Shown in pieces: positions 1 through 8,139 of a stretch of 64,000 nucleotides of DNA; within the stretch, counting starts at the first letter, position 1, and the number at the start of each line of letters is the position of its first letter. This DNA comes from Campylobacter concisus (GTDB lineage Bacteria > Campylobacterota > Campylobacteria > Campylobacterales > Campylobacteraceae), in contig NZ_PIRZ01000001.1 of the NCBI RefSeq assembly GCF_003048575.1, positions 186,001 to 250,000 on the forward strand, written 5' to 3'. Below the pieces are notes generated by a model. It worked only from the letters and a program-made list of their open reading frames with translations, had not been told where the DNA came from and made no database searches. Made by a program: the position numbers and the translations under genes.

Positions 1-566
1 ATGAGCTTTTCTTTTAGCCAAGCAAGCTGATCAAACATAGAGAAAAAGAGCGTGTGTGGCAACTCCTTTATAAACTGCAAGAAAAAATAAAATCCAACAC
101 CAAAGACGATGCTAACTTTTAGTACGATTTTAATGCTGTCTATCACTTTTTTCATTGAGAATAAATTTTTTAGTCCCTTTAGTGGGTTTATCTTGACAAA
201 ATTTGGCATTATGGGTTTTGTGGTAAAGATAAATCCAAACTGCATTACATTTGCAATGACACCAGCGATCGCCACACAGATACAAACTGGAAGTATCATA
301 AGAAGTGACCTTGCAAATGTATTTACGACGATCATTTTTACAGTTGGCAAGGTAAGTGGCTGACCGATAAATTTTGAGTAGTAGATATAAAGTGAGATGA
401 TCTGTTCTTTCATAAAATTTAGCATTGCAAGTAGTACGCCAATAGCAATAACTAGGGTCACGAACCCAGCTAGGTCCTGACTTTTGGGAACGTTGCCGTC
501 CTTTTTGGCATCTTCTATCTTTTTGGGGGTCGCTTCTTCGGTTTTTTCCTGATCTTCGCCTGCCAT
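1..566 (-). CDS. flhB: Flagellar type III export protein FlhB, 5' part (window edge)
   Basis: Reading the minus strand from the ATG at 564-566 gives 188 codons open to the window edge, so the C-terminal part is outside. The N-terminus (MAGEDQEKTEEATPKKIEDA, then KDGNVPKSQD) is the highly characteristic FlhB/YscU start, followed by membrane segments (FVTLVIAIGVLLAML; LLMILPVCICVAIAGVIANV; VLKVSIVFGVGFYFFLQF) and the NPLKGLKNLFS linker. FlhB is an inner-membrane component of the flagellar export gate; its autocleaving NPTH domain lies in the missing part. AGGATAAAG just upstream is a good ribosome binding site and a TATAAT box lies at 598-603 on the same strand. Identity is near certain; only completeness is unknown. 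Confidence 0.95.
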   Translation of the reverse strand, partial: MAGEDQEKTEEATPKKIEDAKKDGNVPKSQDLAGFVTLVIAIGVLLAMLNFMKEQIISLYIYYSKFIGQPLTLPTVKMIVVNTFARSLLMILPVCICVAIAGVIANVMQFGFIFTTKPIMPNFVKINPLKGLKNLFSMKKVIDSIKIVLKVSIVFGVGFYFFLQFIKELPHTLFFSMFDQLAWLKEKL

Positions 567-597
567 CTTTATCCTAAGCTTGCTTAAATTTGGGGCG

Positions 598-603
598 ATT
601 ATA
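598..603 (-). promoter_or_regulatory. -10 box for flhB
   Basis: TATAAT on the minus strand (attata on the plus strand), 31 bases upstream of the flhB ATG. No -35 is obvious, as is usual for sigma-70 promoters in Campylobacter. Confidence 0.55.
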
Positions 604-669
604 GCCAAAATGCGGTTAAACTATCCGTAAAGCCACCTTTTTGCACGTGGAAAATTAGGTGTTTTTGGC

Positions 670-675
670 TAAAAT
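670..675 (+). promoter_or_regulatory. Possible -10 box for the gene at 699
   Basis: TAAAAT preceded by a T-run (gtttttggc). A similar arrangement (cttttggc then TAATAT) precedes rplU. It is only 23 bases before the start codon, so the leader would be very short. Confidence 0.35.
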
Positions 676-698
676 TAGCAAAAATAAGGAAACACAAA

Positions 699-1661
699 AT
701 GTCATTTTTAGAAGGCTTGCCTAATATTTTCAAAACCAAAAAACTACCAAAAAGCGATGAAGAGCTACTTTTAGACGAGTATGCAAGCATTTACGACCAA
801 ATAAAAGAGAAAAATTTAAACGAATACGACTTTTTATGTGAGCTCATACGATTACTCTCTTTTTCAAGAGCTAGATGCTACGACATTTACCTTGAAAAGT
901 GCCTAGCTGAGGGCGACGCTGAGGCACTAAATGATCTCATTTTTCAATACGCTAAGCTAAATTTACTCCCAGGATGTAGTGGTGGATACGATCAGTGTGA
1001 GAGGCTCATACCGGCATTTTTTGCTATCGCTTGCGGTGACACAGATGGTATGACACGGATCTTTCCAAAAGGCCTACCACCTAGCAAAAACGGCTATAAA
1101 TTTCTATGTGTTACGCACGATTTGCTCACGGCGATGCTTTGGCAAGATGAAAATTTACTTACCCCTGCCTTAGAAAAAGCCCGTACTTTTGCAGAGTCTA
1201 AAAAGCCAACAAACGAAAAAGAGGCGATTAAATTTGTGCTTGCCTTGTATGAAAAAGATACGGCCGCTATGAGTGAGCATTTGCAGAAATTTTGCTCTAC
1301 ATTTGGTAGGACAGATGCACCTAAATTTGAAAAACGCCTCTACATTTTCGCACACGGACTTCACGCTTTGGCACGCTACTTTTTACCGCTTGTGCTCTTT
1401 AAAGAGATCAAGCTACCAAAGAACGAGAATTTCAGTAAATTTTACGCAAAGAGGCTCTTTCAAAATGAAATTCCTAAGCCAAAACTCTATTTTGTTTTGC
1501 CACCTGAGTTTGAACTGATAAATATTATCTTAAATGTGCCAGTAGCTAAAACTCTGATACATCAGCCTTATTTGCCAAATGATAAGACATTTTTTATGGA
1601 CCACGATGCGATGATTAAAAATTTAGCCGATGAGATCATAAAATCAGGAGCATTAAAGTAG
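699..1661 (+). CDS. Protein of unknown function, 320 aa, helical
   Basis: I do not recognise this protein with certainty. It begins MSFLEGLPNIFKTKK after AAGGA at a suitable distance. There is no signal peptide or transmembrane segment. The body looks alpha-helical with repeated aromatic/leucine-rich helices; it includes a cysteine-containing stretch (LPGCSGGYDQCERLIPAFFAIACGD at about 90-115, written here in part: GCSGGYDQC) and a later segment (FVLALYEKDTAAMSEHL, then LYIFAHGLHALARYF) that faintly recalls helical-repeat immunity proteins such as the Imm49 or DUF1911 type. That resemblance is by eye and weak. It stands alone between divergent flhB and the rplU operon, with no toxin gene next to it. 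The coding frame is clearly real: it is long, has a ribosome binding site and normal codon use. Confidence 0.8.
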   Translation: MSFLEGLPNIFKTKKLPKSDEELLLDEYASIYDQIKEKNLNEYDFLCELIRLLSFSRARCYDIYLEKCLAEGDAEALNDLIFQYAKLNLLPGCSGGYDQCERLIPAFFAIACGDTDGMTRIFPKGLPPSKNGYKFLCVTHDLLTAMLWQDENLLTPALEKARTFAESKKPTNEKEAIKFVLALYEKDTAAMSEHLQKFCSTFGRTDAPKFEKRLYIFAHGLHALARYFLPLVLFKEIKLPKNENFSKFYAKRLFQNEIPKPKLYFVLPPEFELINIILNVPVAKTLIHQPYLPNDKTFFMDHDAMIKNLADEIIKSGALK

Positions 1662-1679
1662 AATTTATAAACTTTTGGC

Positions 1680-1685
1680 TAATAT
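1680..1685 (+). promoter_or_regulatory. Possible -10 box for rplU-rpmA
   Basis: TAATAT following cttttggc, 83 bases before the rplU start. The leader between them contains an A/T-rich inverted repeat (CAAAAAAG then CTTTTTG, about 1722-1740) that could be a regulatory hairpin; there is no further support. Confidence 0.35.
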
Positions 1686-1768
1686 TCACACCTTACAACC
1701 AACAAAGCTCCATAAATCTTTTGCAAAAAAGTGCTTTTTGGTCTTACCAAATTTTAGAAAGGTAGAGT

Positions 1769-2083
1769 ATGTCAAAATACGCTATATTTAAGCATGGCGG
1801 TAAGCAATATCGTGTTAGCGAGGGCGAGTACCTTAAGCTAGATCACTTTAGTGCTGAAGCTAAATCAACCGTTGAGATTACAGAAGTTTTAGCTGTAAAT
1901 GACGGCGAAGTAAAGGTAGGTGCGCCATTTGTTAAGGGTGCAAAAGTTGTTCTTGAGGTCGTTAATGAAGGCAAAGACAAAAAAGTAGTTATCTACAAAA
2001 AACGCAGACGTAAAGACTCAAAACTAAAACGCGGCTTTAGAAGACAATTTACACGTGTAAAAGTCGTAAGTATCGCAGCTTAA
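1769..2083 (+). CDS. rplU: 50S ribosomal protein L21
   Basis: At 104 residues this is the normal L21 length. The N-terminus [19 protein letters not shown] matches the family signature (YAIIxxGGKQYRV), and a strongly basic segment near residues 76-92 ([17 protein letters not shown]) is the rRNA-binding loop. L21 is a primary component of the large subunit binding 23S rRNA near L20. AGAAAGG lies seven bases before the ATG. rpmA follows after 11 bases, the usual L21-L27 pair upstream of obg. Confidence 0.98.
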   Translation: MSKYAIFKHGGKQYRVSEGEYLKLDHFSAEAKSTVEITEVLAVNDGEVKVGAPFVKGAKVVLEVVNEGKDKKVVIYKKRRRKDSKLKRGFRRQFTRVKVVSIAA

Positions 2084-2094
2084 GGAGATAAGAT

Positions 2095-2352
2095 ATGGCA
2101 CACAAAAAAGGTCAGGGTTCAACCCAAAATAACCGTGATAGTATCGGACGCCGATTAGGTGTTAAAAAATTTGGTGGTGAGTTCGTTCGTGCTGGAAATA
2201 TAATCATCCGCCAAAGAGGAACAGCAACTCACGCTGGAAATAACGTAGGTCTTGGCAAAGATCACACTATTTTTGCATTAGTTGATGGCTTTGTAAAATT
2301 TGAAAGACTTGATAAAAACAGAAAAAAAGTATCTGTTTATCCAGCTGCATAA
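2095..2352 (+). CDS. rpmA: 50S ribosomal protein L27
   Basis: This 85-residue protein starts [16 protein letters not shown] and contains [12 protein letters not shown], the L27 signature. The N-terminal tail, which reaches the peptidyl transferase centre, begins directly with AHKKG and lacks the cleavable extension found in Firmicutes L27. It is cotranscribed with rplU (AAGGAG before the ATG) and is followed by a strong hairpin terminator at 2358, so obg is probably transcribed separately. Confidence 0.98.
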   Translation: MAHKKGQGSTQNNRDSIGRRLGVKKFGGEFVRAGNIIIRQRGTATHAGNNVGLGKDHTIFALVDGFVKFERLDKNRKKVSVYPAA

Positions 2353-2357
2353 TCTCA

Positions 2358-2382
2358 GGGGCAATCGCCCCTTTTCTTTCTT
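2358..2382 (+). terminator. Rho-independent terminator after rpmA
   Basis: GGGGC, loop AATC, GCCCC, then TTTTCTTTCTT. It starts six bases after the rpmA stop codon. Confidence 0.85.
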
Positions 2383-2546
2383 AAAATTATTCAAAAATCA
2401 AAATTTTTATTTAGTGTTTAGAATTTTTCAAATAGCTATTTAAGAGAAATTTTAAATCAATCACAACTCTATATTTCGAGCTTCATGGTGTTTATATTTG
2501 CTTTATTTTAATCAAGATATCACGATTTAATTTCAGTAAAGTTGGA

Positions 2547-2552
2547 TATAAT
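2547..2552 (+). promoter_or_regulatory. -10 box for obg
   Basis: TATAAT (ggaTATAATcc) 26 bases upstream of the obg ATG with a T-rich upstream region. The 2383-2540 interval contains only AT-rich DNA without any recognisable gene. Confidence 0.6.
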
Positions 2553-2577
2553 CCAAATAAAAAATTTAAGGTAAAAA

Positions 2578-3636
2578 ATGTTTATAGATAGTGCAAGATT
2601 GACTCTAAGTTCGGGGCATGGTGGAGCTGGAGCTGTGAGTTTTCGCCGTGAAAAACACGTCATTTTAGGCGGTCCTGATGGCGGAGATGGCGGAGATGGC
2701 GGAGACGTTTATTTTGTTTGTGACAACAATACCCATACTTTAGCAAATTATAAGGGTAAAAGAGCTATGAAGGCTGGCAATGGTGAAGCTGGCATGGGCA
2801 AGCGAATGACCGGCAAAAAGGGCGAAAATTTAGAACTAATAGTCCCTCCTGGCACAGCTGTTTATGATGCACAGACAAATGAACTACTCTGTGATATAGT
2901 TAGCGAGGGCCAAAAGACGCTATTTTTAAAGGGCGGTAAAGGCGGACTTGGAAATTTTCACTTTAAAAGCTCTATCAATCAAGCTCCAGAATACGCACAA
3001 AAAGGTATGCCTGAAGAGAGTATTGAAGTAAGACTTGAGCTAAAGCTGATAGCTGACGTGGGTCTTGTTGGCTTCCCAAATGTCGGCAAATCAACCCTCA
3101 TTTCAGCCGTCTCAAACGCCAAACCACAGATCGCAAACTACGAATTTACCACGCTTACACCAAAGCTCGGACTTGTAGAGGTCGATGAGTTTAGCGGCTT
3201 TGTCATGGCCGATATCCCAGGCATTATCGATGGAGCAAGCGAAGGGCGCGGGCTTGGCGTGCAGTTTTTAAAGCACATCGAGAGAAATAAAATTTTGCTT
3301 TTTATGATAGATAGTGCGAATTACAGAAGCATGAGCGAGCAGTTTAGCGTGCTAAAAGAGGAGGTCGCTAAATTTTCAAGCGTGCTTGCTAGTAGGGACT
3401 TTGCGGTCGCTATAACCAGAGTCGATGCGGCTGAAAATTTAGATGAAAATATAAGCGAATTTATGAAAAGCATAAATTTAGAGCCAAATCAAGTTGGTAA
3501 ATTTGTTTATAAGCAAGACCTATACAGCTTTGATGCCAAAAAACCATACTTTGTTTTGCCGATCTCGTCAGCGACAAACGAGAACATCGACGAACTTAAA
3601 TTTGCACTGCTTGAGCTACTAAAAAAAGGGCTTTGA
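2578..3636 (+). CDS. obg: Obg-family GTPase (ribosome assembly/stress)
   Basis: Obg is an essential GTPase acting in 50S assembly and growth control. Residues 1 to about 158 form the glycine-rich Obg fold ([16 protein letters not shown] at 31-46). The G domain follows: G1 GFPNVGKST at 165-173 and G3 DIPG at 212-215. At the expected G4 place the sequence is TRVD (280-283) where most GTPases have NKxD. The 352-residue length leaves no room for the C-terminal OCT domain seen in some Obg proteins. It is preceded by its own -10 box and an AAGG site and is followed by the small EF-hand gene after 46 bases. Confidence 0.96.
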   Translation: MFIDSARLTLSSGHGGAGAVSFRREKHVILGGPDGGDGGDGGDVYFVCDNNTHTLANYKGKRAMKAGNGEAGMGKRMTGKKGENLELIVPPGTAVYDAQTNELLCDIVSEGQKTLFLKGGKGGLGNFHFKSSINQAPEYAQKGMPEESIEVRLELKLIADVGLVGFPNVGKSTLISAVSNAKPQIANYEFTTLTPKLGLVEVDEFSGFVMADIPGIIDGASEGRGLGVQFLKHIERNKILLFMIDSANYRSMSEQFSVLKEEVAKFSSVLASRDFAVAITRVDAAENLDENISEFMKSINLEPNQVGKFVYKQDLYSFDAKKPYFVLPISSATNENIDELKFALLELLKKGL

Positions 3637-3682
3637 GTTGAGACTTTTTAGTGCTTTGAACTTAGAAATTTAAGAATATAAG

Positions 3683-4018
3683 ATGAAGAAAATTTTTTAC
3701 ATTATGCTATTTTACCTTGGTGCATATAGCTGCGATCCAGCCGATCCAGCGTATATGTTTTTGGATTTTAATGATAATAATCGCGACGGCACGCTAAATT
3801 TAGATGAGTGGACGTCCTGCAAAGTGCCATCAGCGCTAAAAATAGCACCAGATCTATGCACTAGTGAGGAATTTAAGAGGCTGGATCTTGATCGTAGTGG
3901 CAAAATTAGCATTAATGAGCTAGGAAGTTTGATATTTCAAAAGATTGACTGGCAGGAAGATCCATGCGCCTCTTGGCTGACTGGCAGTAAAAACGTAGAT
4001 CAAAATAAAAGTCGTTGA
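3683..4018 (+). CDS. Small exported protein with two EF-hand motifs
   Basis: This 111-residue protein has a signal sequence (MKKIFYIMLFYLGAYS) ending just before Cys17; AYSC is an imperfect lipobox, so it may be a periplasmic protein or a lipoprotein. Two 12-residue calcium-binding loops are visible: D31-N33-D35-G36-L38-E42 and D68-D70-S72-G73-I75-E79. Besides Cys17 there are Cys46, Cys59 and Cys95, so disulfides are possible. Calcium binding is inferred from the loops; the partner and process are unknown. It sits between obg and fmt, 46 bases after obg and 16 bases before the fmt ATG, a place occupied by proB in C. jejuni as I recall it. Confidence 0.85.
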   Translation: MKKIFYIMLFYLGAYSCDPADPAYMFLDFNDNNRDGTLNLDEWTSCKVPSALKIAPDLCTSEEFKRLDLDRSGKISINELGSLIFQKIDWQEDPCASWLTGSKNVDQNKSR

Positions 4019-4034
4019 AATTTAAAGGAAAGTG

Positions 4035-4940
4035 ATGAATGTAGTTTTTATGGGGACGCCTGATTATGCCGTTAGGATACTTAGGCACCTAAAAGAAGCT
4101 GGCTTTAATATAAAAGCGGTCTTTACCCAGCCTGATAAACCAGTTGGTAGAAAGCAGATTTTAACCCCAAGCGAGGTTAAAATTTACGCGCAAAACGAGC
4201 TAGCAGGCGTGCTAGTCTTTACTCCAAATACGCTAAAAGATGAGGCGGTGGTTAACGAGCTAAAGGCATTTGAGCCTAAATTTATTGTAGTAGCTGCTTA
4301 TGGTAAAATTTTGCCTCAAAGCGTGCTTGACGTAGCAACTTGTATAAATTTGCACGCTTCAATCTTGCCAAAATATAGAGGTGCCAGCCCTATACAAAGC
4401 GCTATATTAGCAGGTGAGAAGCAAACTGGCGTGACGGCGATGCTGATGGATGCGGGGCTCGACACGGGCGACATGCTTGATTTTGCTTACACACCTTGCG
4501 AGAGTAAAATGTCAAGCGAACTTTTTAGTGAGCTAGGCGAGCTTGGCGGTGAGCTAATCGTAAAAGTGCTTAAGAATTTTGAAAATTTAAAACCACAAAA
4601 GCAAGATGACGCACAAGCTACGCACTGTAAAAAAATAAGCAAGAGCGACGGGCTTTTTAGCTTTGATGAAGATGCGGGGCAAATTTATAATAAATTTCGT
4701 GCGCTCACACCTTGGCCCGGGATTTATTTGGCAAGTGGACTAAAAATTTTATCGCTTGCGCTAAGCGAAAAAAGTGGCAAAAGCGGAGAAATTTTGAGTG
4801 TAGAAAAGGACCATGTTGTGGTTGCTTGCAAGAGTGGAGCGGTCAAAATTTACGAGCTTCAAGAGCCAAGTAAAAAGCCAACAAACGCAAAAGCATATAT
4901 AAATGGCAAACGTCTTAGCGTTGGCGACAAGATAGAGTAA
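4035..4940 (+). CDS. fmt: Methionyl-tRNA formyltransferase
   Basis: The enzyme transfers the formyl group of 10-formyl-THF to Met-tRNAfMet for translation initiation. The N-terminus MNVVFMGTPDYAV and the motif NLHASILPKYRGASP (105-119) are typical; N105, H107 and D143 match the catalytic Asn-His-Asp of the formyltransferase fold. At 301 residues it has both the catalytic domain and the C-terminal tRNA-binding barrel. The ATG at 4035 is preferred over the GTG at 4032 because AAAGGA (4024-4029) is better spaced and the family starts M-x-V/I-x-F-M-G. Its substrate-supplying enzyme, Fhs, is encoded at 36794. Confidence 0.96.
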   Translation: MNVVFMGTPDYAVRILRHLKEAGFNIKAVFTQPDKPVGRKQILTPSEVKIYAQNELAGVLVFTPNTLKDEAVVNELKAFEPKFIVVAAYGKILPQSVLDVATCINLHASILPKYRGASPIQSAILAGEKQTGVTAMLMDAGLDTGDMLDFAYTPCESKMSSELFSELGELGGELIVKVLKNFENLKPQKQDDAQATHCKKISKSDGLFSFDEDAGQIYNKFRALTPWPGIYLASGLKILSLALSEKSGKSGEILSVEKDHVVVACKSGAVKIYELQEPSKKPTNAKAYINGKRLSVGDKIE

Positions 4941-4963
4941 AAATCAAATTTATAGGAGAATCT

Positions 4964-5752
4964 ATGAAAAATGCGCTAAGTATAGCAGGGGTTGATCCAA
5001 GTGGCGGAGCTGGAGTTTTAGCTGATATAAAGGTCTTTATAGCACACGGCGTATATGCGATGGGAGCGATCACGGCGGTTACTGCTCAAAATACAAAGGG
5101 CATTTTTGGCATGCAGCTAGTTGATACTAAGCTCATCGAGGATCAGATCAAGGCGATATTTGATGATATAAGAGTTGATGTTATAAAAATAGGCGTTGTT
5201 CCAAGCGTTGAGATCATAAAATGCGTAGCAAAAACGCTAAGAGAGATCAAAAATTCACCGCTAGTCGTGCTTGATCCAGTTATGAGCTGTAAAAATGGCG
5301 ATATCTGGCTAGAGGGCGCTGCAAAAGATGCGATCGTGGAGGAGCTTTTCCCTCTTGCAAGCGTAATCACGCCAAATATCTTTGAAGCGCGCGAAATTTT
5401 AAAGCGTGAACTAAAGAGCGAGAGTGAGCTTAAAGAGGCTTGCAAGGAGCTTTTGAAATTTGGCACAAAGAGCGTCTATCTAAAGTGTGGCGAACTTGAT
5501 GGCAAGTCGCTTGATATATTTTATGATGGCAGCGAATATGAAATTTTTAGCGATGAGCGCATAAAAACGACTGCGACACACGGCTCAGGCTGCTCACTAT
5601 CAAGTGCGATCGCGTCAAATTTAGCAAATGGTCTTAACCTAAAAGATAGCGTGAAAAACGCTCATGATTATATCTTTAACGCTATTAAAAACGCTGTTAT
5701 TATCGGCGGCGGACAAAATCCGGTAAATCACTTCTATAAATTTAAGGTGTGA
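4964..5752 (+). CDS. thiD: Hydroxymethylpyrimidine (phosphate) kinase
   Basis: ThiD phosphorylates HMP and HMP-P in thiamine biosynthesis. The ribokinase-like fold shows GVDPSGGAGVLADIK near residues 9-23 and the C-terminal ATP/anion-hole motif THGSGCSLSSAI near 205-216. The 262-residue length is standard for a stand-alone ThiD. AGGAGA lies before the ATG. It follows fmt by 23 bases and its stop is one base before the birA TTG start, so it belongs to the fmt-thiD-birA-parA-parB run. No TPP riboswitch-like structure is evident upstream. Confidence 0.95.
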   Translation: MKNALSIAGVDPSGGAGVLADIKVFIAHGVYAMGAITAVTAQNTKGIFGMQLVDTKLIEDQIKAIFDDIRVDVIKIGVVPSVEIIKCVAKTLREIKNSPLVVLDPVMSCKNGDIWLEGAAKDAIVEELFPLASVITPNIFEAREILKRELKSESELKEACKELLKFGTKSVYLKCGELDGKSLDIFYDGSEYEIFSDERIKTTATHGSGCSLSSAIASNLANGLNLKDSVKNAHDYIFNAIKNAVIIGGGQNPVNHFYKFKV

Positions 5753-5753
5753 T

Positions 5754-6389
5754 TTGAAGGTTGAGTTTTTCCAAAGTCTGCCTTCGACGCAGGAATTTTT
5801 GATAGACGCCCTAAAAAACGGCGAGATAAAGCCCCCGCACATGATTGTGGCGTACAATCAAACAAAAGGGGTCGGTAGCCGTGGCAACAGCTGGGAGGGG
5901 CTTGGTGGAAATTTATTTATGTCATTTTGCATAAGTGAAGATGAGTTGCCAAACGATATACCTCCGCCCTCGATCTCGATATATTTTTCTATGTTGATGC
6001 GTGAAGTCTTGAGTGAGCTTGGCTCAAAGTGCTGGCTAAAATGGCCAAATGATTTTTACGTGGACGAGCGTAAAATAGGCGGCACTTTGACAAATAAAGT
6101 GGATGAAATTTACATTTGTGGCATGGGGATAAATTTAATGAGCGCGCCCGAAAATGCGGGTATTTTAGACATAAAAGCTAGCGTAGATGAGCTAGTTTGG
6201 GGATTTGTTAGCATGCTTGATAAAAAGATTTTATGGAAGCCAATTTTTAGCAAATTTAGGATAGACTTTTGCAAGTCAAAAAGTTTTATTACGCATATTG
6301 CAAATAGAGCTGTTTCACTTCAGGATGCTGAAATTTGCGAGGATGGAGCGATCTTACTAAATGGGGAAAAGGTATATTCTTTAAGATGA
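5754..6389 (+). CDS. birA: Biotin--[acetyl-CoA-carboxylase/PycB] ligase
   Basis: BirA attaches biotin to carrier lysines, here plausibly those of acetyl-CoA carboxylase and of PycB (47675). The protein of 211 residues has only the catalytic domain: QSLPSTQEF near the start, NQTKGVGSRGNSWEG (biotin/ATP loop), LKWPNDFYV and KIGGTL. The N-terminal DNA-binding domain of E. coli BirA is absent, so it cannot be a biotin repressor. The start is TTG at 5754, since the conserved sequence begins directly there. Its stop overlaps the parA ATG (ATGA). Confidence 0.93.
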   Translation: MKVEFFQSLPSTQEFLIDALKNGEIKPPHMIVAYNQTKGVGSRGNSWEGLGGNLFMSFCISEDELPNDIPPPSISIYFSMLMREVLSELGSKCWLKWPNDFYVDERKIGGTLTNKVDEIYICGMGINLMSAPENAGILDIKASVDELVWGFVSMLDKKILWKPIFSKFRIDFCKSKSFITHIANRAVSLQDAEICEDGAILLNGEKVYSLR

Positions 6390-7168
6390 GCGAGATAATA
6401 ACAATAGCTAATCAAAAAGGCGGTGTTGGCAAGACTACAACAGCCGTAAATTTAGCCGCATCACTGGCGGTTGCTGAAAAAAAAGTATTATTAATAGATA
6501 TCGATCCACAGGCAAACGCGACAACCGGACTTGGTTTTAGCAGAAGTGACTATGAGTTTAACATTTATCACGTCTTAACAGATAGAAAAAAGCTCTCGCA
6601 AATCGTGTTAAAAACTGAGATCCCAACACTTTTTTTAGCTCCATCAAACATCGGACTTGTCGGTATTGAGCAAGAATTTAACGATCAAAATAAGGACTAT
6701 AAACTAATCCTTAAAAATAAAATTTCAGAAATTGTAAACGATTATGATTTTATCATCATCGATAGTCCTCCGGCACTTGGTAGCATTACGATAAATGCTC
6801 TTAGTGCAAGTGATAGTGTTATCATCCCGATTCAGTGCGAATTTTATGCACTTGAGGGTTTGGCTCAAATTTTAAATACGGTTAAGATTATTAAGAAGAC
6901 AATAAATCCAAAGCTAAATATAAAGGGCTTTTTACCGACTATGTTTAGTTCGCAAAATAATCTCTCAAAAGAGACGATTGCTAATTTAAAGCAGCATTTT
7001 GAAAATAAGCTCTTTAAGAGTAAGGACAGCAAGGATGAATTTGTGGTCGTTCCAAGAAATGTGAAACTTGCTGAAAGCCCAAGTTTTGGTAAGCCGGTGA
7101 TACTTTATGATATAAAATCGCCTGGCTCGATCGCATATCAAAATTTGGCATATTGTATTTTAAACTAA
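6386..7168 (+). CDS. parA: Chromosome-partitioning ATPase ParA/Soj
   Basis: ParA moves ParB-parS complexes and helps segregate the replicated origin. The 260-residue protein begins MSEIITIANQKGGVGKTT, with the deviant Walker A at 11-18, then LLIDIDPQANAT (Walker A') and IIIDSPPALG (Walker B). The ATG at 6386 overlaps the birA stop as ATGA; an upstream in-frame start inside birA gives a longer product without family similarity and is rejected. parB follows after 15 bases. Confidence 0.97.
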   Translation: MSEIITIANQKGGVGKTTTAVNLAASLAVAEKKVLLIDIDPQANATTGLGFSRSDYEFNIYHVLTDRKKLSQIVLKTEIPTLFLAPSNIGLVGIEQEFNDQNKDYKLILKNKISEIVNDYDFIIIDSPPALGSITINALSASDSVIIPIQCEFYALEGLAQILNTVKIIKKTINPKLNIKGFLPTMFSSQNNLSKETIANLKQHFENKLFKSKDSKDEFVVVPRNVKLAESPSFGKPVILYDIKSPGSIAYQNLAYCILN

Positions 7169-7183
7169 AAATTAAGGAAAAAA

Positions 7184-8044
7184 ATGGCTAAAAAAGGTGG
7201 ATTAGGGCGAGGACTTAGCGCGATACTTGAAGATGTAGAGCAAGCCTACAGCAAAGAGATTGCAAATTTAAATGACTCTGAGATAGTCGAAGAGATAAAT
7301 ATAGATGAAATTTTACCAAACCCATACCAGCCAAGAACACATTTTGACGAGGAAGCTTTAAAAGAGCTAAGTGCCAGTATTAAAAGGCACGGACTGATCC
7401 AGCCAATAATCGTCATCAAAAAAGATGATGGCTATATGCTAATAGCCGGTGAGCGCAGATACCGCGCTACAAAGATGCTTGGAGCAAGCAAGATAAAGGC
7501 AATCATCGCTGATATCAAGTCTCAAAATTTAAGAGAGCTTGCGCTTATCGAAAACATACAACGTGAAAATTTAAATCCAATCGAACTCGCAAAGTCATAC
7601 AAAGAGCTCATAAACGAGTATAAAATCACGCAGGATGGGCTAGCAAATATCATTCATAAAAGCAGAGCTCAGATAACAAATACAATGAGACTTTTGCTTC
7701 TTAGCGACTACACGCAAAAACTTTTACAAGAAGACAAGCTCACGCAAGGCCACGCAAAGGTGATCGTGGGACTTAGTAGTGAAGAAGAAAGAATGGTCGT
7801 TGATACGATCATCGGGCAAAAACTAAGCGTTAGAGAGACAGAAGTCTTGGTAAAAAAGATAAAAAATAAAGAAGAAACAAAAGAGCCAAAGGCTCAAATT
7901 TCAGAGGAAATGAGCAGAAAGTTATCAAATTTACAAGAAATTTTTAAAAATTTAAATATAAAGACAAAAGTAAAATCTAAAAATTTAATATTAGAATTTA
8001 ATGAGATTTCGGAGATAGAACAATTTATAGCTAAGCTAAAATAG
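7184..8044 (+). CDS. parB: Chromosome-partitioning protein ParB
   Basis: ParB binds parS and spreads as a CTP-dependent clamp. The start MAKKGGLGRGLSAIL is the typical ParA-stimulating tail; the CTP-binding motif GERRYRA is at 89-95, and a helix-turn-helix follows around ITQDGLANIIHKSRAQITN. The C-terminal dimerisation segment ends at residue 286. AAGGA precedes the ATG. No full consensus parS palindrome was found in the window (see rejected items). Confidence 0.97.
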   Translation: MAKKGGLGRGLSAILEDVEQAYSKEIANLNDSEIVEEINIDEILPNPYQPRTHFDEEALKELSASIKRHGLIQPIIVIKKDDGYMLIAGERRYRATKMLGASKIKAIIADIKSQNLRELALIENIQRENLNPIELAKSYKELINEYKITQDGLANIIHKSRAQITNTMRLLLLSDYTQKLLQEDKLTQGHAKVIVGLSSEEERMVVDTIIGQKLSVRETEVLVKKIKNKEETKEPKAQISEEMSRKLSNLQEIFKNLNIKTKVKSKNLILEFNEISEIEQFIAKLK

Positions 8045-8080
8045 AATTACAAATTTATTTTTATTTTTAGTAATTTATTG

Positions 8081-8086
8081 TAAAAT
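8081..8086 (+). promoter_or_regulatory. Possible -10 box for the ATP synthase operon
   Basis: TAAAAT after a T-rich stretch, 54 bases before atpF'. The 95-base gap is the only place for a promoter in front of the atp genes. Confidence 0.4.
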
Positions 8087-8139
8087 CAGACTTTAATTTG
8101 AATATTAAATAAAACTTAATGATAAAATAAGGAGAGTGG

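Noticed and set aside
6311..6326. TGTTTCAC, a perfect half of the parS palindrome, just upstream of parA
   Set aside because: The other half (TTCAGGAT) does not match GTGAAACA, so no palindrome exists. A second half-site at 51965 (TGTTTCAC then TCGAGCTT) also lacks the second arm. Eight-base half-sites are expected by chance in 64 kb.
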